Origin: Tanypteryx hageni
Taxonomy: Eukaryota > Arthropoda > Insecta > Odonata > Petaluridae
Length of the DNA: 64,000 bases
Direction of reading: 5' to 3'
Assembly: GCA_028673005.1 (NCBI GenBank)
Contig: CM054115.1
Coordinates: forward strand, 1,364,001-1,428,000
Positions 54,425-64,000 of this stretch are shown piece by piece. The first letter of the stretch is position 1. Each line of letters opens with the position of its first letter. The notes below the pieces were generated by a model. It worked only from the letters and a program-made list of their open reading frames with translations, was not told where the DNA came from and did not search any database. The translations under genes and the position numbers were made by a program.

Positions 54425-55019
54425 AATTAAGAAAAGAAAAATTAGTTTAAATTATCCCTCTTTATAATAAATATACAATTGAAAAAATAACATTCTATGG
54501 CTTTTATTTACATTTCTTTAAATAAAGCCTATTTTTGTGAAAAATTTCAAAACTACTAATATAAAATAAATAAAATAAAAATGAGCTCTTAAAATGTAGT
54601 TAAAACTCATTGCAGTTCGTGTAAGTATTTAGTTCACAGTAAGTTACTACACATTTTTCCTTTGAAGGAAAATTGACTGTTCATTAACATTTTATCCTGT
54701 TTTTACGCGTAAGAGTAAAACAATTCCAACATTAAGTCAAATTCTATACGCTGTGAAATAATTTATGATTCGCTCAAATATTTCAAGTTAATTTCTGTAG
54801 ATTCTTCGTATATTATAGCTCATTATTTCGATTTTACTCTTATTTTCAACAAATATTTGGACAAGAATTTGGTCTCACTGATAGTAATTTTTAAACGATA
54901 TAACAAAAATATCTTTAGAAAACACTGATTTGATTGTGCATGAAATCTAAACCAGATCATAGCAAATTTTACCGATTTTTCAAAACGATATGAAATATAT
55001 TTGGGATAATCTTATAATG
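54425..55019. other. No gene seen
   Basis: AT-rich stretch without supported features. Confidence 0.5.
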
Positions 55020-55315
55020 ATTTGATACTAGAAAGAAAGAACGAGAGAGAGAGAGACAAAATTAAATGTTCCATAAAATAAAAACAGTTTTGGAAATATA
55101 AGAATTCTATAGCTTAATGTATTTCTTTGTACTAAAATTTCTATAGTGCAAAACTATTTTTACTCTCTGGAATACTCAATTTTGTGAGTTTTATATCCAT
55201 TGATAACTTTTCAGTGCATACAAAAGTTAGTTTCATCAATATTTTATTTCAATTTCATTTTTGCTGAATACTTAATTCACGCATACCCGTCATATTTGCC
55301 GGGCAATTACTATAT
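55020..55315 (+). repeat. Dispersed repeat C, uninterrupted copy
   Basis: Starts in a GA tract, contains AAATGTTCCATAAAATAAAA and ends at TTAATTCACGCATACCCGTC. It gives the empty-site reference for the copy at 39538. Confidence 0.75.
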
Positions 55316-55739
55316 AACAATAATAAAAGGCTACTTCTGTCCCTTCGTGGCTCCCTCTGTCACGCTATAAAAATGCGAATAACTCGATAATGGAACGAGA
55401 TTCATATTTGATATTTGGCAGGAATGTTCGATTCACATATTGTAAGATGAGGACGAAAATAAATCTCGAAAAAAGTCCTAGGTTTGACACCAAGGTAGGC
55501 AATTCCATTTCCCATTTGATAACACGTAAAAATATACTTTTAGACTTGCAGGCTTTTATTCATTTTGAGTTCTAAATTAGAAATAATTCATCTATGATCT
55601 TCAGATCTAGCCCATTTTAAAGAAAAACTATGAAATTTCTTATTCTGTTCATTATTCTCACCTACACTTCGAAATATCTCATGTTAAACGTTTAATTTGC
55701 GTATTTCGGGGAAATGTTGATGTTTTAACGGGATGTTGC

Positions 55740-56033
55740 CATGTCAATCAAATACACTGTTAACCCTCGAAATCCTACTGTTATTTCAATATGAGTATCG
55801 CAATACCTTCCTATCCTGAAGCCGTGTTGAAAATCATCTAACAGTGAATTAGTATCAAGAAATCGCATCATGTTGCTAAAGATTATGTGTTCAAGAATCT
55901 TGCACGATATCGAATTTAAGGAAATCAGCCTGTTATTTTCTGGGTTCTCCTTGTCGCCGCCCTCATGACATGGGGTACCGTGCGCTAACTTCCAGTCGTT
56001 ATGGACCTCTCCACGGGAAAGAGATACTCGCAT
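55740..56033 (-). mobile_element. LINE reverse-transcriptase fragment (jockey/CR1 type)
   Basis: The minus strand encodes ENPENNRLISLNSISCKILE, HIIFSNMMRFLD and DDFQHGFRIGRYCDTHI, matching RT motifs 0-2. Both ends are lost and there is no catalytic YADD. Confidence 0.8.
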
Positions 56034-56220
56034 ATTATCTGAAGAAGAGGTGCTATTTCTTCGGCTAATTCTTTGAAAACACGAGCAGAAATTTCCTTGT
56101 TGTCAGGGGCTTGTTAGATCTGATGGAACAACTGCCTTGGTATTCCCACCTCAGAAAATGCTATATTGTCCATCAGGTCGTTCCTCATAGCGGATGCAAA
56201 ATGTCCGCATTGATCCTTGT

Positions 56221-56337
56221 GGCGATTTTTCCTCCCACCCTTTTACTCCCGCACTTATACGATAGCACTTATACGATAGCGGCGATATTCGAACTAGCGA
56301 TATTCGTACTTGCATGTTCGTACATGCGATTCGTTAA
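56221..56337. repeat. Rearranged copy of 30206-30312
   Basis: GGCGATATTCGAACTAGCGA (56281) is direct relative to 30206. The adjacent 56221-56268 is the reverse complement of 30262-30312. The two halves are therefore flipped relative to each other, with a small CACTTATACGATAG duplication at the joint. Confidence 0.8.
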
Positions 56338-57725
56338 TGATGAAAAAAATTTCGAATCTCTAACTCATCTGGAAGTGCCTGAACATTACTATTCTCCTAT
56401 ATGTTATCATTATATATCGACGACTCATACAGAGGAGGAGGAGGATATAACATACATATAATGAAAAATGAATGTTTTTTCAAGGTGATCTGAAATGCTT
56501 GCAGTATGCAAGCACCAACTACTAGTATGTTATATCCTCCTCCTCCCCTGTAAGGAACGTCTATCATTATATATAGCCGTTCCTTACATAGGAGGAGGAC
56601 ATAACATATAGGAGGATACTAATGTTTAGGCACTTCCAGATGGGCTGGAGATTCTAAATTTTTTTCTTGGATAGGATTTTGTGCAAAACCGACTAGAAAA
56701 AACGAAAATCTTAAAAAAGTGCAACAATGTGGCCGCTAAAAATTCGAAATTGTTTTAAAAAATTTCAAGGTTTAGGCATTTCCGAATGTGCTACGGAGCT
56801 GAAATTTTTTTAATAAATAGAATTCTTAAAAAAAACAAAATAGGTATTATACAAATTTTGATATTTTTATTTGTTTGGCAGTTAAAAATTCTTAAAATTT
56901 AAACAAATAGATAACTGTTTAGGTACTACGGGATGAGCTAGGAAGCTGAAATTTTCAAATTATTTACAGAGTAGTGAATTTGAACAAATAAACATTTCAA
57001 TTTCACCATATATGAATTGCGGCGGCCGTTAAAAATTATTAAAAATTTAAACAATTAGAAAAATATTATTTTACTTCTAGAAGTGCTACAACTTTAAAAT
57101 TTGGCTAAAATGTGTAGCATTAGTACCCCATAATGAAGATAGTGTAAAATTTTTAAAATTGCAACATTTAGGGATTGTTTTAAACTATCATTTTTACACA
57201 AGGGAAAAACGAAAATCGCTGCAGTTGAAATATTTAGAATTAAAAGAATATTTATAATGATGTAATGACTGTCTTAAAAATGAATGTTTTTCTAAGGTGA
57301 GATGAAATGCTTGCAGTATACAAGCACCAACTACTAGTCATTATATATTGACGTTTCTTACAGAGGAGGATACTAATGTTTAGGCACTTCCAGATGTGCT
57401 GGAGATTCGAAATTTTTTTCATAGGTAGGATTTTGTGCAAAACCGACTAGAAAAACCGAAAATCTTGAAAAAGTGCAACAATGCGGCCGCTAAAAATTCG
57501 CGATTGTTTAAAAAAAAATTCAAGGTTCAATGTTCTACGGAGCTGAAATTTTTTTTAGAGATAGGAATTGTAATTTTTAGAATTAAAAGAATATTTGTAA
57601 TGATGAAATGTCTGCCTGAAAAATGGATGTTTTTTCAAGGTGATATGAAATGCTTGCAGTATGCAAGCACCAATTACTAGTATGTTATATCCTCCTCCTC
57701 TGTAAGAGTCGGGGATATATAATGA
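56338..57725 (+). mobile_element. Cluster of Helitron-like elements
   Basis: Palindromic 3' ends at 56497-56513, 57309-57325 (one change) and 57652-57668, with CTAG at 56522-56525, 57334-57337 and 57677-57680, each followed by T. At 57338 the base after CTAG begins TCATTATATATTGACG, so one copy ends exactly where the next begins. Confidence 0.8.
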
Positions 57726-58035
57726 TAGCCACAAAGCTCCAAAAATTAAGTAAAGAAAATTAACCGTTACTAAGACGTAACTAAGCGTCAATTGTAAACA
57801 ATAGTCGTCGGTAGGTGGTGTGGTGATGGCAGATTAAAATATACGATCTCTTATACAATGCAATATATGGAAAAATGTTTCATATATAGGTTATCACATA
57901 GCTATCACATACACACACACACATACAGCATCATCGAGAAATTGGTCAAAACGTGTATTTCCGTTAAAATCTCGAAGTCGACTTTTTTCATGACTACAAT
58001 ACTTTCCCCTACACTACGTGTATGGAGTAAGTAAA
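57726..58035 (-). repeat. Repeat B copy 2, with a junction to repeat E
   Basis: Inverted match to 1795-2290 with an internal deletion around 57900. Its left end (57726-57755) matches the first bases of the window. Confidence 0.65.
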
Positions 58036-58924
58036 AATTGATGAGTTTTTTAAGGTATTTGAAAATATTTTTTGCAACAGCTGAAGTAATGTTTTTATTC
58101 TTGACTTAAAACGAGAAAATAAAATTTAAACAAATTTATTTTAATCATATCATGTATTATTTGCACTAAAAAGAAAAAGGACATCTAAAATTTACATAAT
58201 TTTATATTTTAGGAAATTAAAGTTGTTTTGCGCAAATAAAAGTTGTTGGAGTAATGTTTAAAAAATAAATCTTCATTAACATTTGTTTGACACGTTATCT
58301 TTTTTATTCCCAAAATTGTTCTTACTTTTTGGAAGTCAATTACTTGGTTGTTCTATTTATTTGTTACTTTTAATAATTCATTAATTTTATTTTAACTTAA
58401 CTCGCGCATATCCGTCATATTTTAGGGGCCAACACGGTATTATAATTAAAATTTCGGATTAAAGTTTCTCGAATATCCGATACGTCTACATGTTACCCTG
58501 CAATTCGCCTAATTGGTGGGTGGCAGGGGGTGAAACCACCAAAACCTACCTAAAGATTGTCTCTCGACCGTTGAAATTTATTATAGCGATCTCGCATTGC
58601 CCTCGGAAAGAACTGGCCTAGATAACGCTCCGCCCTACAATCTATCTCAAGTGTCTTATCGTCACTGTCGTTTCTACATATGTACTATGTAGTGCCTATG
58701 TACTCACCGTCGTCCGTGGGTATGACGAAGGCGTAGGAGTAAGTGTCGGAGCTACGATGATGTAACAGAAGTTGCCGTTTTCTTCCGGTCCACTGCCGAC
58801 TCTCTTAGTGGAGGCGAGTATCTGCTTGGTTTCCGATTGTCCTTCCTAAGGCAGGCGGCGGTTGCCTATACTATCCTCCGAAGATTGGGAGGGGGAAGAT
58901 CGTCTGCTTCCTCCGTAGCAGCCC
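58036..58924. other. No gene seen; repeat C end at 58290-58440
   Basis: 58290-58440 has the TATTCCCAAAATTGTTCTTAC and AACTCGCGCATATCCGTC pattern of repeat C. The rest is unassigned. GC rises from about 58490. Confidence 0.5.
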
Positions 58925-58959
58925 GTACTCGGCGATGCCGATCCCACGGTATGGCCTTC

Positions 58960-59290
58960 TCCTCTCCGATGCCCTGAAGCTCCGTTTACGACTTCTTCAA
59001 CTGCAGGTCAGCGAAGAACTTCACCGCTTTCTTCCGCCGCCCGTCCGTGATGGGCTCGGACTCCGTCAGGTGATATAAGGCCACATTGGGGATTCTTACT
59101 CCCAGGGCCAAGATGTAGCGGAGACAGGGTCTCTCTCAGCAACCGCAAGTCTGCTCTTCCCAGCTGACGACAGCCTTCCACTCCACGCTGGCGAGGCGTA
59201 GGTGAGGGCACTGAAGATCACGGCTCGGCCCAAGGGCAGCTTCCTCCGGAGAGGAATATGCTGCGAGCGGAGAAGTGGCGAAAGTGCTAT
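58960..59290 (-). mobile_element. LINE C-terminal fragment (possible R1/jockey type)
   Basis: The minus strand has RRKLPLGRAVIFSALTYASP followed by AWSGRLSSAGKSRL, and in a second frame VRIPNVALYHLTESEPITDG then RRKKAVKFFADL. These resemble the region after RT (TYASPAW) and C-terminal motifs of non-LTR elements. High GC and two frames suggest a decayed element of a different base composition. Confidence 0.45.
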
Positions 59291-59309
59291 CCGAGGTCCG
59301 ATAGCGCGG

Positions 59310-59410
59310 TGTGCTGCCCGAGAGAGAGGGAGGGAGAATGAGGGGGAGAGAGAGAGAGGGAGGGAAAATGAGGGGAAGAGAGAGAGAGGGCGAAGAGGGA
59401 AGGGTAGGGG
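59310..59410. repeat. GA-rich minisatellite
   Basis: Repeats of a GAGGGAGGGARAATGAGGGG-like unit. Confidence 0.95.
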
Positions 59411-60065
59411 GCAAATGGCGTAGTATATATAGTGATGACGACCGAGGATGGCACGCGGAAAGATACACTTAGGCACGCCACAAAATGGAATAGGAAATAA
59501 AATATGGGAATCGCTAATACAGCGACATGAAAAAAGGACCTTAGAAGTCTAATAAATGTCGGTATTGAAACGATGCGAAGGAGAAACCTCTTTTACGAGA
59601 GATACCAACGGTTATATGAATTTGGGAGAAATTTTTAATTAAAAAATATGAAAGTGACATATTTTATTGTGTAAATATACAATATATAACGTTCGAATGA
59701 TTTTTAACACAAAAAGTGTGTAAAATGATGCGGAATTTGCTCAAATAATTAGATAGAAAACGAAAATACTTTTTCTTACTTTATTTTCGATATATCATTT
59801 GAATTATATATTATATATTTCTTCCTGTATGAGAAAAGACATACTATATGCTATATTCTACGAATAGACACACACAAGATTGTTTATGATACTGGCACGC
59901 GAAGAGGAAAATTTTCACTTATTAAATTATTTATGGTCACGCGAGCTAGAAAAGGTTCGCCATCACTGGCTTAGTATATGACACGTACCACAATATCTAG
60001 ACAGTTGTGAATAGCTAAACTATCAAAATTCTATTCTTTCAGCTAGCAACTTCTAAAAAGGCATG
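59411..60065. other. No gene seen
   Basis: AT-rich, no supported feature. Confidence 0.5.
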
Positions 60066-60069
60066 TTTA

Positions 60070-60245
60070 TCTCTCATATCTGATATCCCTTCCCCCTCCC
60101 TTCCCATTTCCTTCCCTCTCCCTTCTCCCGCTCTTCCCCCTCCCTACCCACTCCCCCCTTTCCCCTCCACTCACCCTTCCCTTCCCCCTCCTATCTCCCA
60201 CCCTTCCGCCTCCCTTGCCCCAGCCTTCCCCCTCCCTTCATTTCG
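60070..60245. repeat. Polypyrimidine tract (CCCTTCCCCCTCCC-type)
   Basis: Almost pure C/T on the + strand, irregular CCTTCCCCCTCC repeats over about 170 bp. Confidence 0.95.
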
Positions 60246-60459
60246 AGTTCGTCCGTTTGTTTCTTTTATCACGAGACCTCAGATAAACAACCGCCGTGCC
60301 TCGATATCTCGAGGCAAACATCCGTTTTTGCGTGTCTTCTGATTTCCCCTTCAAGAGGCCCTACGCTTTTCTACGGCTCGATTCGTTCCATTATTAGTAC
60401 TGATTTGAGGTACAATTAATAAATATATCAGATGACGTGTATAGCTCGAGAAATGATGG

Positions 60460-60550
60460 AAGAGAAAGGGAGAGAGAGAGAGGGACACACACAGAAACAG
60501 AGAGAGAAAGTCTGAGACAGAGACAAAGAGAGAGAGGAAGAGAAAGCAAA
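60460..60550. repeat. GA-rich low-complexity tract
   Basis: GAGAGAGAGAGGGACACACA type sequence. Confidence 0.95.
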
Positions 60551-60916
60551 ATCCAAATATAATACTTCTCTTCCTATTAGCAGTTTTAAGCAGCAATATT
60601 TTCTAATGAGATAAAAAAGAACTATACTTCAATTAACGAGAGCTGTGATTTGTGGAGGCGGACCTTAGAATGCGGAGCCAAGGAACGCGTAGCTGCCTAG
60701 ACTTCTGCCGATTCCCCCTCCACCGCATTTCCACTCCATCCCCTCCACTGTATTTCGCCCACCGCGCAGCCGTTCTCGGACAGACCAAACGGCTCTATTC
60801 TCAAATTGTTACGGAAACTGGCAATGCAAGAAATCTTATATTTTCAGGGAATCGTAACCACACATTCAGAAACAACGTTAAAATTTCATCCTCCGGTACT
60901 CGCGTTAATTTTTCAA

Positions 60917-61809
60917 CCGCCAGTACTCGCGTGGGGTTCTCCTGATAAACCACAATTTTATTGTTATAAAAGCAATGTCGCTATTATTCAGTTGATTCTT
61001 TATTTTGTTCTATTCATAGTCATTTATAAGTTAATAATTTTGAGAAGTTTCAAATGATTTTGTAATTATTAATCTCTTTCGAAAAGAAAAAGTATTAAGG
61101 TACACTTTCATGAATATTTTCGGAGGTCAATCTATGAGTCAGTTGACAGTTTTTAGGAATATACTTATAATATCTTCAATTCAATTCGATAAATGTGAAA
61201 TACCACAATAGAACAGAAATAGTGATTGTACACGAGAGGAAACCCTGTTCTTCGCATCATGACCTTGAAAACTGTATTGGCTTTACTTTTCAATTTGAAT
61301 ATTAGTGTAATTCACTATAATATTTATAACAGTTCTGTCAAATGTTAATTGGAAACAGTTGACTGGGAGTTTCAAAACAAAAACCGAACACTGAAATAAT
61401 AGACCTTGTAGGATCAGAGTCAGAGAAGAAATAGTTGAGATGCAATCTCCAATTACGGGAAATAACACATTTTATGATGTCGATCAGTGAAGAAACTATT
61501 CAGAGATAATCTCAAATTATGTGAAATAAAAAAGTTCTATAGATAATAACAATAATTTTAGAATAAAATATGAACAACATCCACACATAAAAAAGCGCCT
61601 ATTTCCAGTGCAGCACTCTCTTATTGTTAGAAAAAACGTCCAAACTCAAAGGAATATCACAGAAAACTGAAAATGTTTAGCAGAACAGGTCCCAAACACG
61701 TCATTCCAGCTACTGAAGGGTCGGGGTCATAAAACGCCGAAGGAAAGGAACCCTGTCATAAAACGAATGCCTGAGGTGTCCACAGCCCCCCACGCCGAGT
61801 ACTGGAGGG
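60917..61809. mobile_element. piggyBac-like MITE
   Basis: The right end, ...CCGAGTACTGGAGGG, is followed by TTAA (61810-61813), the piggyBac target. The left end CCGCCAGTACTCGCGTGGGG follows TCAA, a one-base change from TTAA. The two are inverted repeats of about 20 bp, and the length is 893 bp. No transposase found inside. Confidence 0.6.
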
Positions 61810-61813
61810 TTAA

Positions 61814-62035
61814 AACTCGTCAGCTGCTGAGTGAATTATTCCAGTAATAAAGCTTTTAAAAACGTTGAAATTATTGAATAGAATATTTTAGGAACGTTCA
61901 GACAGGATTTTGGTATGATTTTTTGTTTGGTATACAAGCATAGAATAGATATTAATAACACATTTTTATTGTAGTGATTAACTATAAGTAACAAAATTTA
62001 CACCAATAATTTTTTACACATTGTTCTACGCTATT
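61814..62035. other. No gene seen
   Basis: AT-rich. It may be the 3' part of the DDE transposon that follows. Confidence 0.4.
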
Positions 62036-63262
62036 TCAAAAGTTCAACACCTTCCATAAACTCTTTTCACGATCACTATCTTCATCAGAAGTCACTTCAC
62101 TTTCAGTAGAACATTCTTCTTCCAATCGAATGATAAGTTCGTCAACAGCTGCGTCCAAAGTCCCTTCTTTTTCCCAAGCGTCTTCTACTTCTTTCTTCAC
62201 GTGGTCGACAACCTTTTTCCAGTCTCCCGGAGTCACTTTATGAAGACCTTCGTCGAGCAGTGTTTCCACTTCTTTTAGAGTGAATGATTTATTTTCTCTG
62301 GCTACATGACCTTTAACTTGTGCCCATTTTAATTCGATGGGGTTGAAGTGACAGTGATAGGGGGGAAGACTAACCACTTCATGTCCTTCACTTTTGGCCA
62401 GTTTGTCTATTACATATGAATGGAACTGGGGTCTGTTTTTATGCACTAAATTAAGTAATATTCCCTTCGCCATTCCCTCATCAAAAGGGATGTTGTTTTC
62501 CGCCGACCACTCCATTATCATGGCCTTCCTGTTAGCAACTGTGGGAGGCTTATTGATTTGCACAGAATGATATGGTGCATTGTCCATTATTATCACACTG
62601 TGCTCTTTAATATTTGGCAGTAGCGCTGTTTTGAACCAATCATAAAATTTTTTATGATCCATTTCCTCGTGGTAGTCGCCGGTTTTCTTGAAGCGAAATA
62701 CAAGGCTGGCGTTGGGAACAAAGCCATTTGAGGACCCAGCATGGCAGACGATGAGCCTCCCTCCCTTACCAGATGGTCCCTCCGACATGCCTTCTTTGGT
62801 ATGGTCGGTCCATCCCTTCTTAACGGTGTGTGCCGCATTCACCCATGTCTCATCCAGTCAAACGTTATCGTCGAAGTTTTTTCCGACTAATTGGTGTAGG
62901 AATAAACTTCTTTTTGTAATTACATCTCCTCTCTCCAGAAGTAAGCTTCGGCCATTAATCTTTTTGTATTCAAAACCCAAGTTAAAAAATATTGTCCTCA
63001 ACGAGCTTATACTTCCTTCGCAAAAATTTTCTTCCCTAAGCGATCTATATACTTTGAGCAATGTTGGATGCTCTTTCCTCCGGTAGTATCCATAGATGTG
63101 TCTTCGAAACACATATTCCTTGAACGAGTCCAAGTTGGCGATCTTTGAATCTCGGGGCCTTTTCTTGCCCGGGGTTGATAGATTAGATGGCCCTGGTTCG
63201 TTGGATGGCATTTTCTTTTCTTTCAACACTCTCCACACGGTATTTGAGCTAACATGTGGCGA
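62036..63262 (-). pseudogene. DDE-superfamily transposase with one nonsense codon
   Basis: The frame is continuous on the minus strand apart from TGA at 62858-62860. Upstream: HTH-like HVSSNTVWRVLKEKK, then RRKEHPTLLKVYRSLREENF. Downstream of the stop: LDETWVNAAHTVKKGW (first Asp), IIMDNAPYHSV (second Asp), YHCHFNPIELKWAQVKGHVA (Glu), then an acidic C-terminus (EEECSTESEVTSDEDSD). The order fits DDE_3/IS630-Tc1-like transposases and their domesticated relatives. The stop lies one codon before the catalytic LDETW motif. No TIRs were identified. Total length would be about 409 residues. Confidence 0.85.
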
Positions 63263-63767
63263 TGGGACTTAAACCTTCCAATATCAATTCAATAAGCTCC
63301 TTAACTGAATACGATTTTCCCAGCGCCTTTGCGGCACCTCGCACGGAATAAAGAAAATCGCGAGGAGATTCGTGGGGGAGTTGGAATCTTTTCACCTTAG
63401 TAGTGACGAGTCGTTCTAATTCCCTATTAGAGACGAAAGTTTCCCATACTTTCGGTACTATCTTCTCCCAGGGCACCTTTTGATTAACTACCGACAACCA
63501 AAACTGGCGACAATTGGCCGGAAGTTTAGACAAAAGTAATATCAGCAAGTAGTGTTCCGGAATAAGTGACAAAGACAATACATCGGACACCGCGGATATA
63601 AAAGTGAACCAATTCTCGGAGGTAGATTCCTGGAAGGGGGGAATTTCGAGTAACAGCTGGTTAGCAACTCTTACGCAATCGGAAAACTGGGGAACCATCT
63701 CGGTTTCATCGTACTGAGTGCCTTCGGCGCGCACGGTAGCCTCCGTTTTACCTCGTTCCTTCGACAT
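63249..63767 (-). pseudogene. LTR-retrotransposon gag fragment
   Basis: The 172-codon frame has a gag-like helical region (WFTFISAVSDVLSLS; LPANCRQFWLSVVNQ; LPHESPRDFLYSVRGAAKAL). The pattern fits the capsid part of Ty3/gypsy-type gag from general form only. It ends by running into the DDE transposase region, so protease, RT and integrase are absent here. The ATG at 63765-63767 is the first in frame. Confidence 0.6.
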
Positions 63768-64000
63768 GTTTGAGAGAGAGAATCAAAGAGTAACAAATAA
63801 CAGGGGAATTACGTGACTGATGGAATGGGGCGGACGAATGAAAAGTGAAGGAGAGCAATAGGACTAAAAGAGATCGAGTAAACGAGGAATAGGACAAAAT
63901 CCAAGAACTATACCACAAAAGAACCAGAAAGCATAGCAACAATCAGTTTAGACAATTAACAACCTAATATTTAATATCTCTCCGGTGCCTCCAATTTTGC
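63768..64000 (-). other. Upstream of gag, possible LTR or leader
   Basis: Sequence 5' of the gag start, cut by the window end. No tRNA primer-binding site could be established. Confidence 0.3.

Noticed and set aside
1..64000. CRISPR array, operon, prokaryotic origin or riboswitch
   Set aside because: No regularly spaced short repeats with unique spacers and no bacterial gene organisation; the window is eukaryotic.

Overview
The window reads as repeat-dense nuclear DNA of an arthropod, most likely an insect. The clearest host gene begins with a ZAD zinc finger (paired C-x2-C motifs), a domain used mainly in insect C2H2 transcription factors. It has short phase-0 exons bounded by GT...AG introns. 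The rest of the window carries eukaryotic LINEs, SINEs, Tigger/pogo, mariner, hAT and piggyBac-like elements plus microsatellites. There is no bacterial or organellar gene organisation. The species cannot be named from sequence alone.

Layout. 1-5760: dispersed AT-rich repeats (a Helitron-like family and two others) and a 5'-truncated LINE. 7360-22230: the ZAD gene on the + strand, nine predicted exons. The first two encode the ZAD and the others encode acidic linkers. The gene grew by two internal duplications. Its introns hold a SINE, a mariner, a Tigger nested in a MITE, and a Helitron-like copy. No C2H2 array lies downstream in the window, and exons 2 and 7 each carry an in-frame stop, so the locus is either decayed or needs transcript evidence. 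23070-29218: a decayed Tigger, then a decayed RTE-like LINE. 32700-39200: a second Helitron-like cluster, MITEs, a TIR transposon with a degenerate transposase, and a 247-bp-arm inverted tRNA-Gly-like SINE dimer. 40590-43170: a nearly intact hAT transposase. 44315-47544: a full-length, apparently intact RTE-like LINE inside a foldback element.

49641-53296 (- strand): the most unusual locus, a gene whose broken frames encode, in order, a putative PD-(D/E)xK-like nuclease domain, an NB-ARC (STAND) ATPase and about 12 kinesin-light-chain-like TPRs. This is the layout of bacterial STAND anti-phage sensors and of NLR-type receptors. Here it is a pseudogene with several lesions. Two of them are the same 5-bp deletion copied by a 247-bp tandem duplication.

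53460-64000: more Helitron-like copies, LINE fragments, low-complexity tracts, a piggyBac-like MITE, a DDE transposase gene with one stop codon, and part of an LTR-retrotransposon gag.

Taken together, a slowly duplicating host regulatory gene and a decaying innate-immunity-like gene sit in a landscape of repeated nested transposition. Several insertion events can be ordered because target-site duplications or paralogous empty sites are preserved.
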